NCBI RefSeq assembly: GCF_024281235.1
Contig: NZ_JAHWXY010000003.1
Span: forward strand, 186,001-250,000
Origin: Shinella daejeonensis
GTDB lineage: Bacteria > Pseudomonadota > Alphaproteobacteria > Rhizobiales > Rhizobiaceae
DNA length: 64,000 nucleotides
Direction: 5' to 3'
The notes beneath the pieces are model-generated. The model searched no databases. It had not been told where the DNA came from and was given only the letters and a program-made list of their open reading frames with translations. The position numbers and the translations under genes were made by a program. This document shows, piece after piece, positions 11,958 through 21,305 of this stretch (the stretch's first letter is position 1; each line of letters begins with the position of its first letter).

Positions 11958-12044
11958 TCACATCCCGAAGATGATCATGGAAAAGCTGGCGACGAACATG
12001 GCCATGGAGGTGAAGGCTGCAAGATCACGAAGAAAATCGGTCAT
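11958..12044 (-). CDS. 28-aa single-pass membrane microprotein under LexA control (SidA-like arrangement)
   Basis: A 28-codon ORF, too short for usual gene calling. It begins MTDFLRDLAAF and ends in a hydrophobic, methionine-rich helix (MAMFVASFSMIIFGM). A short charged cytoplasmic N-terminus followed by one membrane helix is the likely topology. AGGGAG lies six bases before the ATG. A TTGACG-17-CATACT promoter at 12073-12101 is overlapped by two LexA boxes, so it should be induced by DNA damage. The only precedent I know for this layout is SidA of Caulobacter, a 29-aa SOS-induced inner-membrane protein that blocks division through FtsW/FtsN. I claim similar size, topology and control, not sequence homology. 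It lies between lolD and dnaE. Confidence 0.75.
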   Translation of the reverse strand: MTDFLRDLAAFTSMAMFVASFSMIIFGM

Positions 12045-12066
12045 TAACGGCTCCCTTTCTATCTAT

Positions 12067-12101
12067 GTTCTCAGTATGTTCTATTTTTGTTCGTTCGTCA
12101 A
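12067..12101 (-). promoter_or_regulatory. SOS promoter with two overlapping LexA boxes
   Basis: On the minus strand TTGACG (12096-12101) and CATACT (12073-12078) are exactly 17 bp apart. Read on the plus strand, GTTC occurs at 12067, 12078, 12089 and 12093. This gives two exact GTTC-N7-GTTC operators (12067-12081 and 12078-12092) that share one half-site and cover the -10 box and most of the spacer. The expected transcription start is near 12066, about 22 nt before the 28-codon ORF. Confidence 0.85.
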
Positions 12102-12396
12102 TCGCCTTTCCGCGCCGTCAGGACAGGCGGGCGGGTTGGAGGCGGCGCGCTATGCGCCAGCGGAACGGAACCGCCAGCGGCGGCGATGTGGCTCGTCGAG
12201 GATCGGGGGAAGCAGGCAAGCTGTGGGAACGCATGACGCGCCGATTCGAGACGCGGCCAGATTCCGTTGCAGGTGAAAGGCGTGCGACAGCGCCCGGCGA
12301 CCGTCTCGCCGAGGGGGATGGCCGTCCTATCGATCGCCCTGTTTTCGAAATGAATCCGGAAACCGCGCCAATACGCTGGTTTCGCACGGAAAATCC
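12102..12396. other. Intergenic stretch between the SOS promoter and lolD
   Basis: No gene, RNA or clear regulatory signal is seen here. Plus-strand open frames across it lack ribosome binding sites and codon bias typical of this genome. Confidence 0.5.
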
Positions 12397-13083
12397 TTAC
12401 GGAAGTTCGCGGATGGAGCCGTCCTCGAGCGTGACCCGGCGGTCCATCAGCCTGGCCAGTTCGTGGTTATGGGTGGCGATGAGGGCGGCAAGGCCCGATT
12501 GCCGCGCCAGCGCCTCCAGTGCCTCGAAGACATAGCCGGCCGTTTCCGGGTCGAGGTTGCCCGTCGGCTCGTCGGCCAGCAGCACCAGCGGCGCATTGGC
12601 GACGGCGCGGGCGATGGCGACGCGTTGCTGCTCGCCGCCCGAAAGCTCCGCCGGACGGTGGCTCCCGCGATGACCGATCCGCATGTAATCGAGAAGCTGG
12701 GCCGCGCGCTCCTCGGCCTCGGCCCGGGAAAGGCCCGCGATGAGCTGCGGCATCATGATGTTCTCAAGCGCGCTGAATTCCGGCAGCAGATGATGGAACT
12801 GATACACGAAACCGATCTCGCCGCGGCGGATCGCCGTTCGCTCGTCATCGCCAAGCCCGGCGCATGGATGACCGTTGACCAGCACCTCGCCGGCATCCGG
12901 CTTCTCCAGGAGACCGGCGATGTGCAGCAGGGTCGACTTGCCGGTGCCCGATGGCGCGACGAGCGCCACGGTCTCGCCGCTGCGCAGCGTGAAGTCCGCT
13001 CCCTTGAGAATGGTGAGAAGCGTCTCGCCCTGGCCGTAATGCCGTTCGATGCCGGTAAGCTGCAATGCCACGCGCGCGTTCAT
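12397..13083 (-). CDS. lolD: Lipoprotein-releasing ABC transporter, ATPase
   Basis: A 228-aa ABC ATPase of the LolD/MacB group. Walker A is APSGTGKST (about residues 43-51), the signature is [14 protein letters not shown], and Walker B is [13 protein letters not shown], followed by the switch His in ATHN. With the LolC/E permease it extracts outer-membrane lipoproteins from the inner membrane and passes them to LolA. The start at MNARVALQL is supported by spacing of 13 bp from the lolC stop; the frame extends upstream into lolC. It is third in a proS-lolC-lolD unit. Confidence 0.93.
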   Translation of the reverse strand: MNARVALQLTGIERHYGQGETLLTILKGADFTLRSGETVALVAPSGTGKSTLLHIAGLLEKPDAGEVLVNGHPCAGLGDDERTAIRRGEIGFVYQFHHLLPEFSALENIMMPQLIAGLSRAEAEERAAQLLDYMRIGHRGSHRPAELSGGEQQRVAIARAVANAPLVLLADEPTGNLDPETAGYVFEALEALARQSGLAALIATHNHELARLMDRRVTLEDGSIRELP

Positions 13084-13096
13084 TCGATGAGGGTTC

Positions 13097-14404
13097 CTAT
13101 TCGTAGCGAAGCGCCTGGACGGGATCGAGCTTGGACGCGCGCCAGGCGGGGAAGATCGTCGCAAGGAAGGAAAGCGCCAGCGCCATCAGGACGACGGAGA
13201 GCGTCTCTCCGGCATTCATGTCGGCGGGAAGCTGGCTCAGGAAATAGAGTTCCGGATTGAACAGCGTCGTTCCGGAAATCCAGGAGAAGAACTGGCGGAT
13301 CGACTCGACATTGAGGCAGACGACGACGCCGAGCAGCACGCCGGCGAAGGTGCCGACCGTGCCGATGGCCGCTCCCGTCATGAAGAAGATACGCATGATC
13401 GAACCGGAGGTCGCCCCCATGGTGCGCAGGATGGCGATATCGCTGCCCTTGTCCTTCACCAGCATGATGAGGCCGGAAATGATGTTCAGCGCCGCCACCA
13501 GCACGATCAGCGTCAGGATCATGAACATGACGTTCCGCTCCACCTCCAGCGCCGAGAAGAAGGTGCGGTTGCGCTGGCGCCAGTCGGTGATGAAGACCTG
13601 CCGCTCCGCCGCGGCCTCGACCGGCTGGCGCAACTGATCGACGGCGTCGGGATTATCGATGAAAAGCTCGATCGACTGCACGACGCCTTCGCTGTTGAAA
13701 TAGAGCTGCGCCTCCTCCAGCGGCATATAGATGATCGAGGCGTCATATTCCGACATGCCGATCTCGAAGATCGCCGAGACCGTATAGGTCTTCACGCGCG
13801 GATTGACCCCGAGCGGCGTCACATCGCCGTCGGGTGCGACCAGCGTGATCTGCCCGCCGGCGCCAAGCCCCAGCGCCTCGGCCATGCGCGCGCCGATGGC
13901 GACGCCGGATCCGGCGGCAAAGCCGACGAGATCGCCGTCCTTGATATGGTCCGAGACGGTCTTCAGGCGGGCCAGATCGTCAGGCCGGATGCCGCGCACC
14001 AGCGCGCCGGTCCCCGCCCCCGCCGTTCCGGAGGCAAGCGTCTGCCCCTCGACCAGCGGGATGGCCAGCCTGACGCCGGCCACCGCCGACAGCCGATCGG
14101 CAAGCGCCGTGTAATCGTTGAGCGGGCTGTCGATAGGCTGCACGATCATATGGCCGTTGATGCCGAGGATGCGCGAGATCAATTCGGTCCGGAAGCCGTT
14201 CATCACCGCCATGACGATGATGAGCGTCGCCACGCCCAGCATGATGCCGATGAAGGAAAAGCCGGCGATCACCGAAATGAACGCCTCCTTGCGCCGCGAG
14301 CGCAGGTAGCGCCAGGCCACCATGCGCTCGAAAGCGGAAAACGGGCGGCTTTTCGCGAAACCCTGCGAAGAGGCTGCGGTATCACCGCTCGCTGCGTCAG
14401 CCAT
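13097..14404 (-). CDS. lolC: Lipoprotein-releasing ABC transporter permease (LolC/LolE family)
   Basis: A 435-aa permease. One membrane helix follows the conserved N-terminal motif [20 protein letters not shown], then a large periplasmic domain of about 230 residues, then three C-terminal helices ([19 protein letters not shown] onward), the MacB/LolCE FtsX-like layout. Many alphaproteobacteria have a single permease that serves as a homodimer instead of the LolC-LolE pair; only one is present here. The start at MADAASGD was chosen over an upstream in-frame start, which lies close to or within the end of proS. It functions with the LolD encoded next to it. Confidence 0.92.
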   Translation of the reverse strand: MADAASGDTAASSQGFAKSRPFSAFERMVAWRYLRSRRKEAFISVIAGFSFIGIMLGVATLIIVMAVMNGFRTELISRILGINGHMIVQPIDSPLNDYTALADRLSAVAGVRLAIPLVEGQTLASGTAGAGTGALVRGIRPDDLARLKTVSDHIKDGDLVGFAAGSGVAIGARMAEALGLGAGGQITLVAPDGDVTPLGVNPRVKTYTVSAIFEIGMSEYDASIIYMPLEEAQLYFNSEGVVQSIELFIDNPDAVDQLRQPVEAAAERQVFITDWRQRNRTFFSALEVERNVMFMILTLIVLVAALNIISGLIMLVKDKGSDIAILRTMGATSGSIMRIFFMTGAAIGTVGTFAGVLLGVVVCLNVESIRQFFSWISGTTLFNPELYFLSQLPADMNAGETLSVVLMALALSFLATIFPAWRASKLDPVQALRYE

Positions 14405-14438
14405 GGTTTCTCCCGTTACAAGGCGCGCCTGCGCCCGC

Positions 14439-15767
14439 TCAATTGCCGGAGGCAAGGCGGTTGATCGCCGCCTCGATGGTCAGGGTTTCGCGCGCGCCGG
14501 TCTTGCGGTCCTTGATCTCGATCTCGCCGGCGGCGACGGAACGGGGCCCCGCGATCACCTGCACCGGCACGCCGATCAGATCGGCGGTAGCGAATTTCGC
14601 GCCCGCCCGCTCGTCGGTATCGTCATAGAGCGTATCGATGCCGGCCCGGGTCAAGGCGCCATAGAGCTTTTCACAGGCCGCGTCGCAGGCGGCGTCACCG
14701 GTCTTCATGTTGATCACCGTCACGTCGAAGGGGGCCACCGCCTTCGGCCAGATAATCCCGTTCTCGTCATGCGATGCTTCGATGATGGCGGGAACAAGGC
14801 GGGTCGGCCCGATACCGTAGGAACCCATGTGGACGGCATGCTCCTTGCCGTCGGGTCCCTGCACCTTCGCGCCCATGACTTCGGAATATTTCGTGCCGAA
14901 ATAGAAAATATGGCCGACCTCGATGCCCCGGGCGGAGACGCGATCGCCTTCCGGCACGGCTTCGAAGGCCGCCGCATCGTGCATTTCGGACGTCGCGGCG
15001 TAGCGGGAGGTCCATTTGTCGAAGATCGCCTGAAGGCCGGCGACATCCTCGAAGTCGGTATCCTCGCCCGGCACGCCGAACGTGAGAAAATCCTTGTGGC
15101 AGAAGACCTCGGACTCGCCGGTATCGGCGAGAATGATGAATTCATGGCTGAGATTGCCGCCGATCGGGCCGGTATCGGCGCGCATCGGAATGGCCTGAAG
15201 GCCAAGGCGCGAGAAGGTGCGCAGATAGGCCGCGAACATGCGGTTATAGGCGTGCTCGGCCCCTTCGCGGCTCAGGTCGAAGGAATAGGCGTCCTTCATC
15301 AGGAACTCGCGCGAGCGCATCGTGCCGAAGCGCGGGCGGATCTCGTCACGGAACTTGAGCTGGATATGGTAGAGATTGAGCGGGAGATCCTTGTAGGACC
15401 GCACATAGGAGCGGAAGATGTCGGTGATCATCTCCTCGTTCGTCGGACCGTAGAGCATCGCGCGATCCTGACGGTCCTTGATGCGCAGCATCTCCTTGCC
15501 ATAGGCGTCGTAGCGGCCGCTTTCCTGCCAAAGCTCCGCCGATTGCAGCGTCGGCATCAGGAGTTCGATAGCGCCGGAGCGGTTCTGCTCCTCGCGAATG
15601 ACCGCGTTCACCTTGTCCAGCACGCGCTTGCCGAGCGGCAACCAGCTGTAGATGCCCTGGGATTGCTGCTTGATCATGCCCGCACGCAGCATCAGCCGAT
15701 GCGAGACGATTTCGGCCTCCTTGGGATTTTCCTTGAGGATGGGCAAAAAGAAGCGGGAAAGGCGCAT
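14439..15767 (-). CDS. proS: Prolyl-tRNA synthetase (short alphaproteobacterial form)
   Basis: A 442-aa class II synthetase. Motif 2 is [21 protein letters not shown] and motif 3 is [14 protein letters not shown]. The TNEE loop ([10 protein letters not shown]) and a C-terminal anticodon-binding domain are present. It lacks the roughly 180-residue editing insertion of E. coli ProS, as usual for alphaproteobacteria. It charges tRNA-Pro with proline. The start at [18 protein letters not shown] matches the family's N-terminus; 16 further upstream codons are open. It is the first gene of the proS-lolC-lolD unit. Confidence 0.96.
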   Translation of the reverse strand: MRLSRFFLPILKENPKEAEIVSHRLMLRAGMIKQQSQGIYSWLPLGKRVLDKVNAVIREEQNRSGAIELLMPTLQSAELWQESGRYDAYGKEMLRIKDRQDRAMLYGPTNEEMITDIFRSYVRSYKDLPLNLYHIQLKFRDEIRPRFGTMRSREFLMKDAYSFDLSREGAEHAYNRMFAAYLRTFSRLGLQAIPMRADTGPIGGNLSHEFIILADTGESEVFCHKDFLTFGVPGEDTDFEDVAGLQAIFDKWTSRYAATSEMHDAAAFEAVPEGDRVSARGIEVGHIFYFGTKYSEVMGAKVQGPDGKEHAVHMGSYGIGPTRLVPAIIEASHDENGIIWPKAVAPFDVTVINMKTGDAACDAACEKLYGALTRAGIDTLYDDTDERAGAKFATADLIGVPVQVIAGPRSVAAGEIEIKDRKTGARETLTIEAAINRLASGN

Positions 15768-16059
15768 GACGGGTTCCGAACTGACCTGTTTGCCGCTTCC
15801 GGGGAATCGGCGCACTGACGTTGATTTTCAAGCGTTCATAAACGCTTCGTCACGGGAAGGAAACCCGCAACACAGCGCCGGAAAACCGGGGCGACCGCCC
15901 CCGGGGCGGCGCGGAACCTTCACTCTTGCGTGAAGACGGCAGGAGCGGGCGGCGGAGAGACCAATGGCCGCAGGCATGTCAACGAAAAAATTTTATTCCA
16001 CTGTCGCAAAATTGCAAAAAAGCGGGTGACAACGCCCACAGTTTGGGCTAGTTTCAGCC

Positions 16060-16210
16060 CACAAAATAGGCGGGATGGACAAATTTCCGCCAATTTCGCG
16101 GTCAAGTCTTGGGAGGATTGGATCTTTGGCGCGCTTCAGTCGCCGCCGCCGGTAACGGATATGGATCACGCGATACCTTAAAACAAGGCCTTTACGCCTT
16201 GTTTTTTTTT
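16060..16210 (+). ncRNA. Candidate short transcript between proS and DUF1467, possibly with a 26-aa ORF
   Basis: The 696-bp gap 15768-16463 holds no annotated gene. A GTGACA-16-CTAGTT promoter-like pair lies at 16026-16053, and a strong plus-strand intrinsic terminator at 16180-16210. Between them is a 26-codon ORF (16075-16155; MDKFPPISRSSLGRIGSL, then an arginine-rich end). Its ribosome binding site is weak (AGGCGGG directly before ATG). An internal TTG at 16129 has a good GGAGGA eight bases upstream and would give a nine-residue arginine-rich peptide. The stretch could therefore be a small RNA, a microprotein mRNA, or a leader whose gene has been lost. No family is recognised. Confidence 0.35.
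16180..16210 (+). terminator. Rho-independent terminator with no assigned gene
   Basis: AAAACAAGGC / CTTTAC loop / GCCTTGTTTT is a perfect 10-bp stem running into a nine-T tract. The stem also gives a weaker terminator on the minus strand (TTTTAAGG). No plus-strand gene lies upstream for more than 7 kb, since proS is on the other strand. Confidence 0.7.
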
Positions 16211-16463
16211 GCCTTTTGCCTGGGCGCTCCCCTATATCTCGTGCAGACGATAAATCCATGCGTCAAAGACGCGCAGGACCGGCATTCCGCCACAATTCGC
16301 GTGATCCCCGTTCCCGCCTTGCTTTCCAACAAGCCGGACATCGTTGTGCGCCCGGGCCGGCGCCATCATGGCTTCCCCACGCGCACGCAATATCCGTTCC
16401 CGATTTTCCGGGACGGCAGGAACGATATGCTCATCGCAGGCAGGAAGGTCGTGTGTCCCCGCG

Positions 16464-16733
16464 TCAGTCGAACCGCGGGATGAACTCCGGGATGGAGTCG
16501 ATATTGTAACCGAGACGTGCCGAGAGAACATACCACAGCAGGTAGACCGCCGCCGAAACGACGGTCGTCCAGACGAACACGCGCTTGCCGCGAAAACGCG
16601 CCGGCGCACTTTCGGTCGTGCCGGGCACGACATCGTCAGCTTCCGCCTGGGTGCGCAAGCCGAAGGGCAGGACCGCGAAGAGAGTAAGCCACCAGAAGAT
16701 GAAATAGACGGCCACATGGGAGAAAATCTGCAT
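16464..16733 (-). CDS. DUF1467 family membrane protein
   Basis: An 89-aa protein with two membrane helices (near residues 5-25 and 60-80), joined by a polar loop. The start MQIFSHVAVYFIFWWLTLF and the LPFGLRTQAE segment are hallmark DUF1467 features. The family is found next to mce and proS in many Rhizobiales; its function is unknown. The frame is open for 61 more codons upstream, but that part is not family-like and ATG 16733 gives the usual length. It is the last gene of the nuo-birA-rnj-mce-DUF1467 co-oriented series, 207 bp after mce. Confidence 0.88.
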   Translation of the reverse strand: MQIFSHVAVYFIFWWLTLFAVLPFGLRTQAEADDVVPGTTESAPARFRGKRVFVWTTVVSAAVYLLWYVLSARLGYNIDSIPEFIPRFD

Positions 16734-16940
16734 GGATTGATGGTCCTCTCGGGGATCCGGACGCCAGCCGGTCGGCTCCGCTTCTTTCAGAATATTTTCC
16801 GCGGACTCCGGTTCACGGAAAATGCTCCGGATTGCTGCTTTCAACGCATCGTCCGGCGCCGAAGCGATCACGCGTCGGCTGGAAGTTGCTTTAGCCCAGC
16901 CGGTGCGCCAGTTCAAACCGGCCGGGCGCGCGGCCTGCTG

Positions 16941-17345
16941 TCACACCTGCTCCAGTTCGATGAGCGTGCCACAAAAATCCTTGGGATGCAGGAACAGGAC
17001 CGGCCTGCCGTGCGCGCCGATCTTCGGATTGCCGTCGCCCAGAACGCGTGCGCCGGCCGCCGCCAGGCGATCGCGAGCGGCGAGAATATCATCCACTTCA
17101 TAGCAGATATGATGTATCCCCCCGGCCGGCGCCTTTTCCAGAAAGGCCGCGATGGGCGATGACCCGCCAAGCGGCTCCAGAAGCTCCACCTTTGTATTCG
17201 GCAATTCCACGAAAACAACGGTTACACCATGATCGGGCAGCGGCTGCGGCTGGGAGACCGGGGCCCCGAGCATATCGCGATAGATTGCGACCGCCGCCGG
17301 AAGGTCCGGAACGGCGATAGCGATGTGATTGACCTTGCCGATCAT
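16941..17345 (-). CDS. mce: Methylmalonyl-CoA epimerase
   Basis: A 134-aa glyoxalase/VOC-fold protein. Metal ligands of the family are visible: His in NHIAIAVPD, the His of GGIHHICYEVDD, and Glu near the end in TLIELEQV, together with VELLEPLG. It interconverts the 2R and 2S forms of methylmalonyl-CoA in propionyl-CoA and branched-chain degradation. The length is normal. It sits 52 bp after rnj, in the standard rhizobial order birA-rnj-mce-DUF1467. Confidence 0.93.
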   Translation of the reverse strand: MIGKVNHIAIAVPDLPAAVAIYRDMLGAPVSQPQPLPDHGVTVVFVELPNTKVELLEPLGGSSPIAAFLEKAPAGGIHHICYEVDDILAARDRLAAAGARVLGDGNPKIGAHGRPVLFLHPKDFCGTLIELEQV

Positions 17346-17397
17346 CGTTCCCGGTCCCCTTCCATTTTCAGCCCCGGCCGGAAGCCGGTGGCCGCCA

Positions 17398-19065
17398 TCA
17401 GGTTTTCGTCAGGAAAACCGTGACGATCGGCTTTTTACCCCAGATCTCGTTGGCGGTGGAGCGGACCGCGCGGCGGATCGCCTCCCTTACCGTCGCCAGA
17501 TCCTTGCGGCGCGCGCGCGGAATGCTTTCCACGGCTCCGAGAACGGCGTCGTAGAGCGTATCGGCCATATCCTCGCCCTCGTCGTCGAACCGCGGCAGGC
17601 CAAAGGGCTCCACCTCCGGATCGTCGCGAAAATCGTAACGGCCGTCGAGCACGACGTGGACGGCGACATGACCGACGAAAGCAAGCTTACGCCGCTCGCC
17701 GATGCCCATCTCGTCATAATCACCGATCAGACGGCCGTCCTTGAATATCCGCCCGTGCGGCGCCTCGTCGATCACTTCCGGCGCGCCCGGCGCCAGCTTC
17801 AGCATATCGCCGTTTCTGACCCGAGGAACGTCCGCGATTCCGGATTGGCTGGCCAGTTCCGCATGCGCGGTCAGATGCACCGCCTCCCCGTGCACCGGGA
17901 CAACCATGTTCGGCCGCACCCAATCGTACATCTGCTGCAACTCATTCCGGCGCGGGTGGCCGGACACATGCACCAGCGCCTCCGCGTCGGTGATCACATG
18001 GATACCCTGTTCGACAAGCCCGTTCCGGATGTCGTTGATCGCCTTCTCGTTGCCGGGAATGGCGCGCGAGGAAAAGATGATCGTGTCGCCATCGGAAAAG
18101 GCGACATTGCGCATCTCGTCGCGGGCGATCTTGGCAAGCGCGGCGCGCGGCTCGCCCTGGCTGCCCGTCAGGATGACGACGATCTTGTCTCGCGGCGTAT
18201 AGCTGAACTCGTCCTCGGCGATGAAAGGCTTGATCCCCTCCATCAGGCCGATATCGCGCGCAACCGCAGTGACGCGCTTCATCGAACTGCCGAGCAGCAG
18301 CACTTCGCGGCCGGCGGCCTCCGCCGCCTGGGCGATAGAGCGTATGCGTCCCACATTGGAGGAGAAGGTGGTGATCCCCACCCGCCCCTCGGCGGCTTCG
18401 ATAACCTTACGCAGGCTTTCCGAAACCTCGTGTTCGGAAGGCGAAATCCCGTCGCGCACCGCGTTGGTGCTGTCGCAAACGAGGGCCAGAACGCCCTCCT
18501 CGCCGAGCTGGCGGAAACGCTGCTCGTCCGTCAACGGCCCGAGCGAGGGATCGAGGTCGATCTTCCAGTCGCCGGTATGGACGACCGTGCCGAGCGGCGT
18601 CCGGATCGCCAGCGACATCGGTTCGGGGATCGAGTGATTGACCCCGATGGCCTCGATCTCGAACGGGCCGAGGTTGATGCGGTCGCCCTGTTTGAAGATG
18701 GTGACGGGGATTTCCGTGCGGCTGCGCTCGTAATCGCGCTTGGCTTCCAGCATGCCGGCCGTGAACGGCGAAGCATAGACGGGCACGTTCAGGCCGGGCC
18801 AAAGGTCGTTCAGCGCGCCGTAATGATCTTCATGGGCATGGGTGATCACGATGCCCTTCAGATTTTTCCGCTCCTCCGCGAGAAAGCGGATATCGGGAAG
18901 AACGAGGTCGACGCCCGGCAGTTCCGGCCCGGGAAAGGTCACGCCGCAATCGACCATGATCCATTGGCGCTTCGCCTTCGGGCCATAACCGTAAAGCGCC
19001 AGATTCATGCCGATTTCGCCGACGCCACCAAGCGGCAGGAACACGAGTTCGTCTTGCTTCGTCAT
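17398..19065 (-). CDS. rnj: Ribonuclease J
   Basis: A 555-aa metallo-beta-lactamase-fold ribonuclease of the beta-CASP group. The metal-binding signature is THAHEDHYGAL (about residues 73-83), the start is FLPLGGVGEIGMN, and the beta-CASP part contains LLLGSSMKRV and the motif SGHPRRNELQQ. It acts as an endonuclease and 5'-3' exonuclease in rRNA maturation and mRNA turnover; in Sinorhizobium RNase J processes rRNA 5' ends. The ATG at 19065 gives the rhizobial N-terminus; a TTG at 19074 has a nearer AGGA and is possible. It lies 15 bp downstream of birA. Confidence 0.95.
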   Translation of the reverse strand: MTKQDELVFLPLGGVGEIGMNLALYGYGPKAKRQWIMVDCGVTFPGPELPGVDLVLPDIRFLAEERKNLKGIVITHAHEDHYGALNDLWPGLNVPVYASPFTAGMLEAKRDYERSRTEIPVTIFKQGDRINLGPFEIEAIGVNHSIPEPMSLAIRTPLGTVVHTGDWKIDLDPSLGPLTDEQRFRQLGEEGVLALVCDSTNAVRDGISPSEHEVSESLRKVIEAAEGRVGITTFSSNVGRIRSIAQAAEAAGREVLLLGSSMKRVTAVARDIGLMEGIKPFIAEDEFSYTPRDKIVVILTGSQGEPRAALAKIARDEMRNVAFSDGDTIIFSSRAIPGNEKAINDIRNGLVEQGIHVITDAEALVHVSGHPRRNELQQMYDWVRPNMVVPVHGEAVHLTAHAELASQSGIADVPRVRNGDMLKLAPGAPEVIDEAPHGRIFKDGRLIGDYDEMGIGERRKLAFVGHVAVHVVLDGRYDFRDDPEVEPFGLPRFDDEGEDMADTLYDAVLGAVESIPRARRKDLATVREAIRRAVRSTANEIWGKKPIVTVFLTKT

Positions 19066-19080
19066 TACGTTCAATCTGTC

Positions 19081-19848
19081 CTATGTAAAGAAAACGTCGC
19101 CGGCGGCTATGAGTTGTGTTCCTCCGCCATCCCGCTCGAGCGTCAGGAGTCCTGTATCATCAATTCCCGCGAAACGCCCGGAAATAGAGCGGTCGGACAG
19201 ATTGACAACGATCTTCTCGCCGATCCCGCCCGCAGCCGCCCGCCAGCGCTCGACGATCGCCGCGACGCCGCGGCCGCCGTCCCATAGCGCAAGCACATCC
19301 GCCATATCGCGGAAGAGATGGGCGAAAAGCTCCTCAGGCGCCGCGTTCGCGCCGAAGTCGCGCAGCCGCGCCAGCGGGTAAAGCCCGTTTTCCGGCGCGA
19401 ACGCCATATTGATGCCGCAGCCGATCACCACCGCCTGACGGCCGTCCGGCAGGATTTCGCCCTCGATCAGAATGCCGCTGATCTTGCTCCGCTCGATCAG
19501 CAGGTCGTTCGGCCACTTGATGACGACCGGCGGGGCACCGAGCGGCAGGACGCGCGACACCGCGGCCTGCAACGCCACGGCCACGGCAAGCGGCAGGGAG
19601 CCGAGCCGCTCGGGCGGCGCAGGATCGATCAGGAGCAGGGAGGCATAGAGATTGCCGGGCTCGGAAGACCACGCCCGCCCGCGGCGGCCACGGCCGCCGG
19701 TCTGGCGTTCCGCCGTGATCCAGAGACCGGAAAGCGCGCCCTTGCGGGCGCGCTCCAGGCATTCCGTATTGGTCGAGCCCACGTCGGTGAGCGCCTCATG
19801 CCGGAAATCGTCGAGCGACATCCGTCTCGCGCGTTCCGGCGCGGTCAA
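19081..19848 (-). CDS. birA: Biotin--[acetyl-CoA-carboxylase] ligase
   Basis: A 255-aa ligase without the N-terminal DNA-binding domain of E. coli BirA, so it is catalytic only. [11 protein letters not shown] is the biotinoyl-AMP loop and KWPNDLL the lysine motif, followed by ISGILIEGE. It attaches biotin to the carboxyl carrier protein and other biotin enzymes. The TTG start at 19848 overlaps the nuoN stop and has AGGACG in front, suggesting coupling; an ATG at 19821 ([11 protein letters not shown]) is a good alternative. It is encoded directly behind nuoN, the conserved rhizobial order. Confidence 0.92.
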   Translation of the reverse strand: MTAPERARRMSLDDFRHEALTDVGSTNTECLERARKGALSGLWITAERQTGGRGRRGRAWSSEPGNLYASLLLIDPAPPERLGSLPLAVAVALQAAVSRVLPLGAPPVVIKWPNDLLIERSKISGILIEGEILPDGRQAVVIGCGINMAFAPENGLYPLARLRDFGANAAPEELFAHLFRDMADVLALWDGGRGVAAIVERWRAAAGGIGEKIVVNLSDRSISGRFAGIDDTGLLTLERDGGGTQLIAAGDVFFT

Positions 19849-21287
19849 AAGAACGTCCTGGCTGCGGCTTCCGCCGCTGCCCCGACCGGCCCGCCGACGA
19901 CGACATAACCGGCGAGGAACAGCGCGCTCAGCCCGAGAACCAGCTTGATTTCGCCGGACGTGCGGTCGAACTCGCCGGCCGCCTCGTCAAACCACATCAC
20001 CTTCACCACCCGCAGGTAGTAGTAGGCGCCGACCACCGAGGCCAGCACGCCGATGATGGCCAGTGCATAGAGATGCGCCTCGATCGCCGCCATGAACACG
20101 AAGTATTTGGCGAAGAAGCCGCCGAGCGGCGGAATGCCGGCCAGCGAGAACATGACCACCGTCATCGCCGTCGCCATGAAGGGATTGGTGGAGGCGAGGC
20201 CTGCGAGGTCGTCGATATTCTCGACGCTCTCGCCCTCCTTGCGGCGCATGGCGATGATGCACGCGAAGGCGCCGAGCGTCATGACCATATAGACCAGCAT
20301 ATAGAGCGCAACGCCGCGCACGCCGGCCATCGAGCCGCTGGACAGCCCCACCAGCGCATAGCCCATGTGGCCGATCGAGGAATAGGCCATCATGCGCTTG
20401 ATGTTGCGCTGACCGATCGCACCGAAGGCGCCCAGCACCATCGAGGCGATCGAGATGAAAACGATGACCTGCTGCCAGTCGGCGACGATCGGTTCGAACG
20501 CCTCGATGACGATGCGCACCATCATGGCCATGGCCGCCACCTTGGGCGCGGCGGAGAAGAACGCCGTGACCGGGGTCGGCGCGCCTTCGTAGACGTCCGG
20601 TGTCCACATGTGGAACGGCACTGCGGAAATCTTGAAAGCCAAGCCGGCGAGCACGAAGACGAGACCGAAGACCAGGCCGAGCGAGCGCCCTTCGGCGGTC
20701 AGCGCCGCGGCGATTTCCTGGAAGCCGGTATGCCCCGTGAAACCGTAGACGAGCGACATGCCGTAAAGCAGGAGACCGGAGGAAAGAGCGCCGAGCACGA
20801 AATACTTCAGGCCGGCCTCCGTGGAGCGGACGCTGTCGCGATTGATGGCGGCCACGACGTAGAGGGCGAGCGACTGGAGCTCCAGCGAAAGGTAAAGGGC
20901 GATCAGGTCATTCGCCGAGATCAGCAGCAGCATGCCGAGCGTGGCCAGCACGATCAGCACCGGGAACTCGAACTGGTCGAGCTGGTCGGAGCGCGCATTG
21001 CCGACGGTCATCACCATGGCGGTGATCGAGCCGATCAGCGCCAGCACCTTCATGAACTTGGCGAAGGGGTCGGAGACGAAGGCGCCCGCATAGGCTTCTC
21101 CCTCCCCCGTCACGGTTACCAGCCAGAGGCCGGAGATGACAAGCAGCGCCACCGCAAGGCCTGCAACCGTCGTCCCGGACCTCTCGCCCGAGAAAACACC
21201 GATCATCAGCAGGACCAGGGCGCCGACGGCGAGGATGATCTCCGGCGTCGAGAGCTGAAGGCTGGCGAGGATTGTATCAGCAGTCAT
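19845..21287 (-). CDS. nuoN: NADH-quinone oxidoreductase subunit N
   Basis: A 480-aa protein with about 14 membrane helices, one of the three antiporter-like proton-pumping subunits of complex I. Conserved features include the Lys-containing helix at [14 protein letters not shown] and [14 protein letters not shown]. The length matches rhizobial NuoN. The ATG at 21287 is preferred over an upstream TTG. It is the last nuo gene; its stop overlaps the birA start. Confidence 0.96.
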   Translation of the reverse strand: MTADTILASLQLSTPEIILAVGALVLLMIGVFSGERSGTTVAGLAVALLVISGLWLVTVTGEGEAYAGAFVSDPFAKFMKVLALIGSITAMVMTVGNARSDQLDQFEFPVLIVLATLGMLLLISANDLIALYLSLELQSLALYVVAAINRDSVRSTEAGLKYFVLGALSSGLLLYGMSLVYGFTGHTGFQEIAAALTAEGRSLGLVFGLVFVLAGLAFKISAVPFHMWTPDVYEGAPTPVTAFFSAAPKVAAMAMMVRIVIEAFEPIVADWQQVIVFISIASMVLGAFGAIGQRNIKRMMAYSSIGHMGYALVGLSSGSMAGVRGVALYMLVYMVMTLGAFACIIAMRRKEGESVENIDDLAGLASTNPFMATAMTVVMFSLAGIPPLGGFFAKYFVFMAAIEAHLYALAIIGVLASVVGAYYYLRVVKVMWFDEAAGEFDRTSGEIKLVLGLSALFLAGYVVVGGPVGAAAEAAARTFF

Positions 21288-21305
21288 GTTCTTCAAGTCC
21301 CGTCG

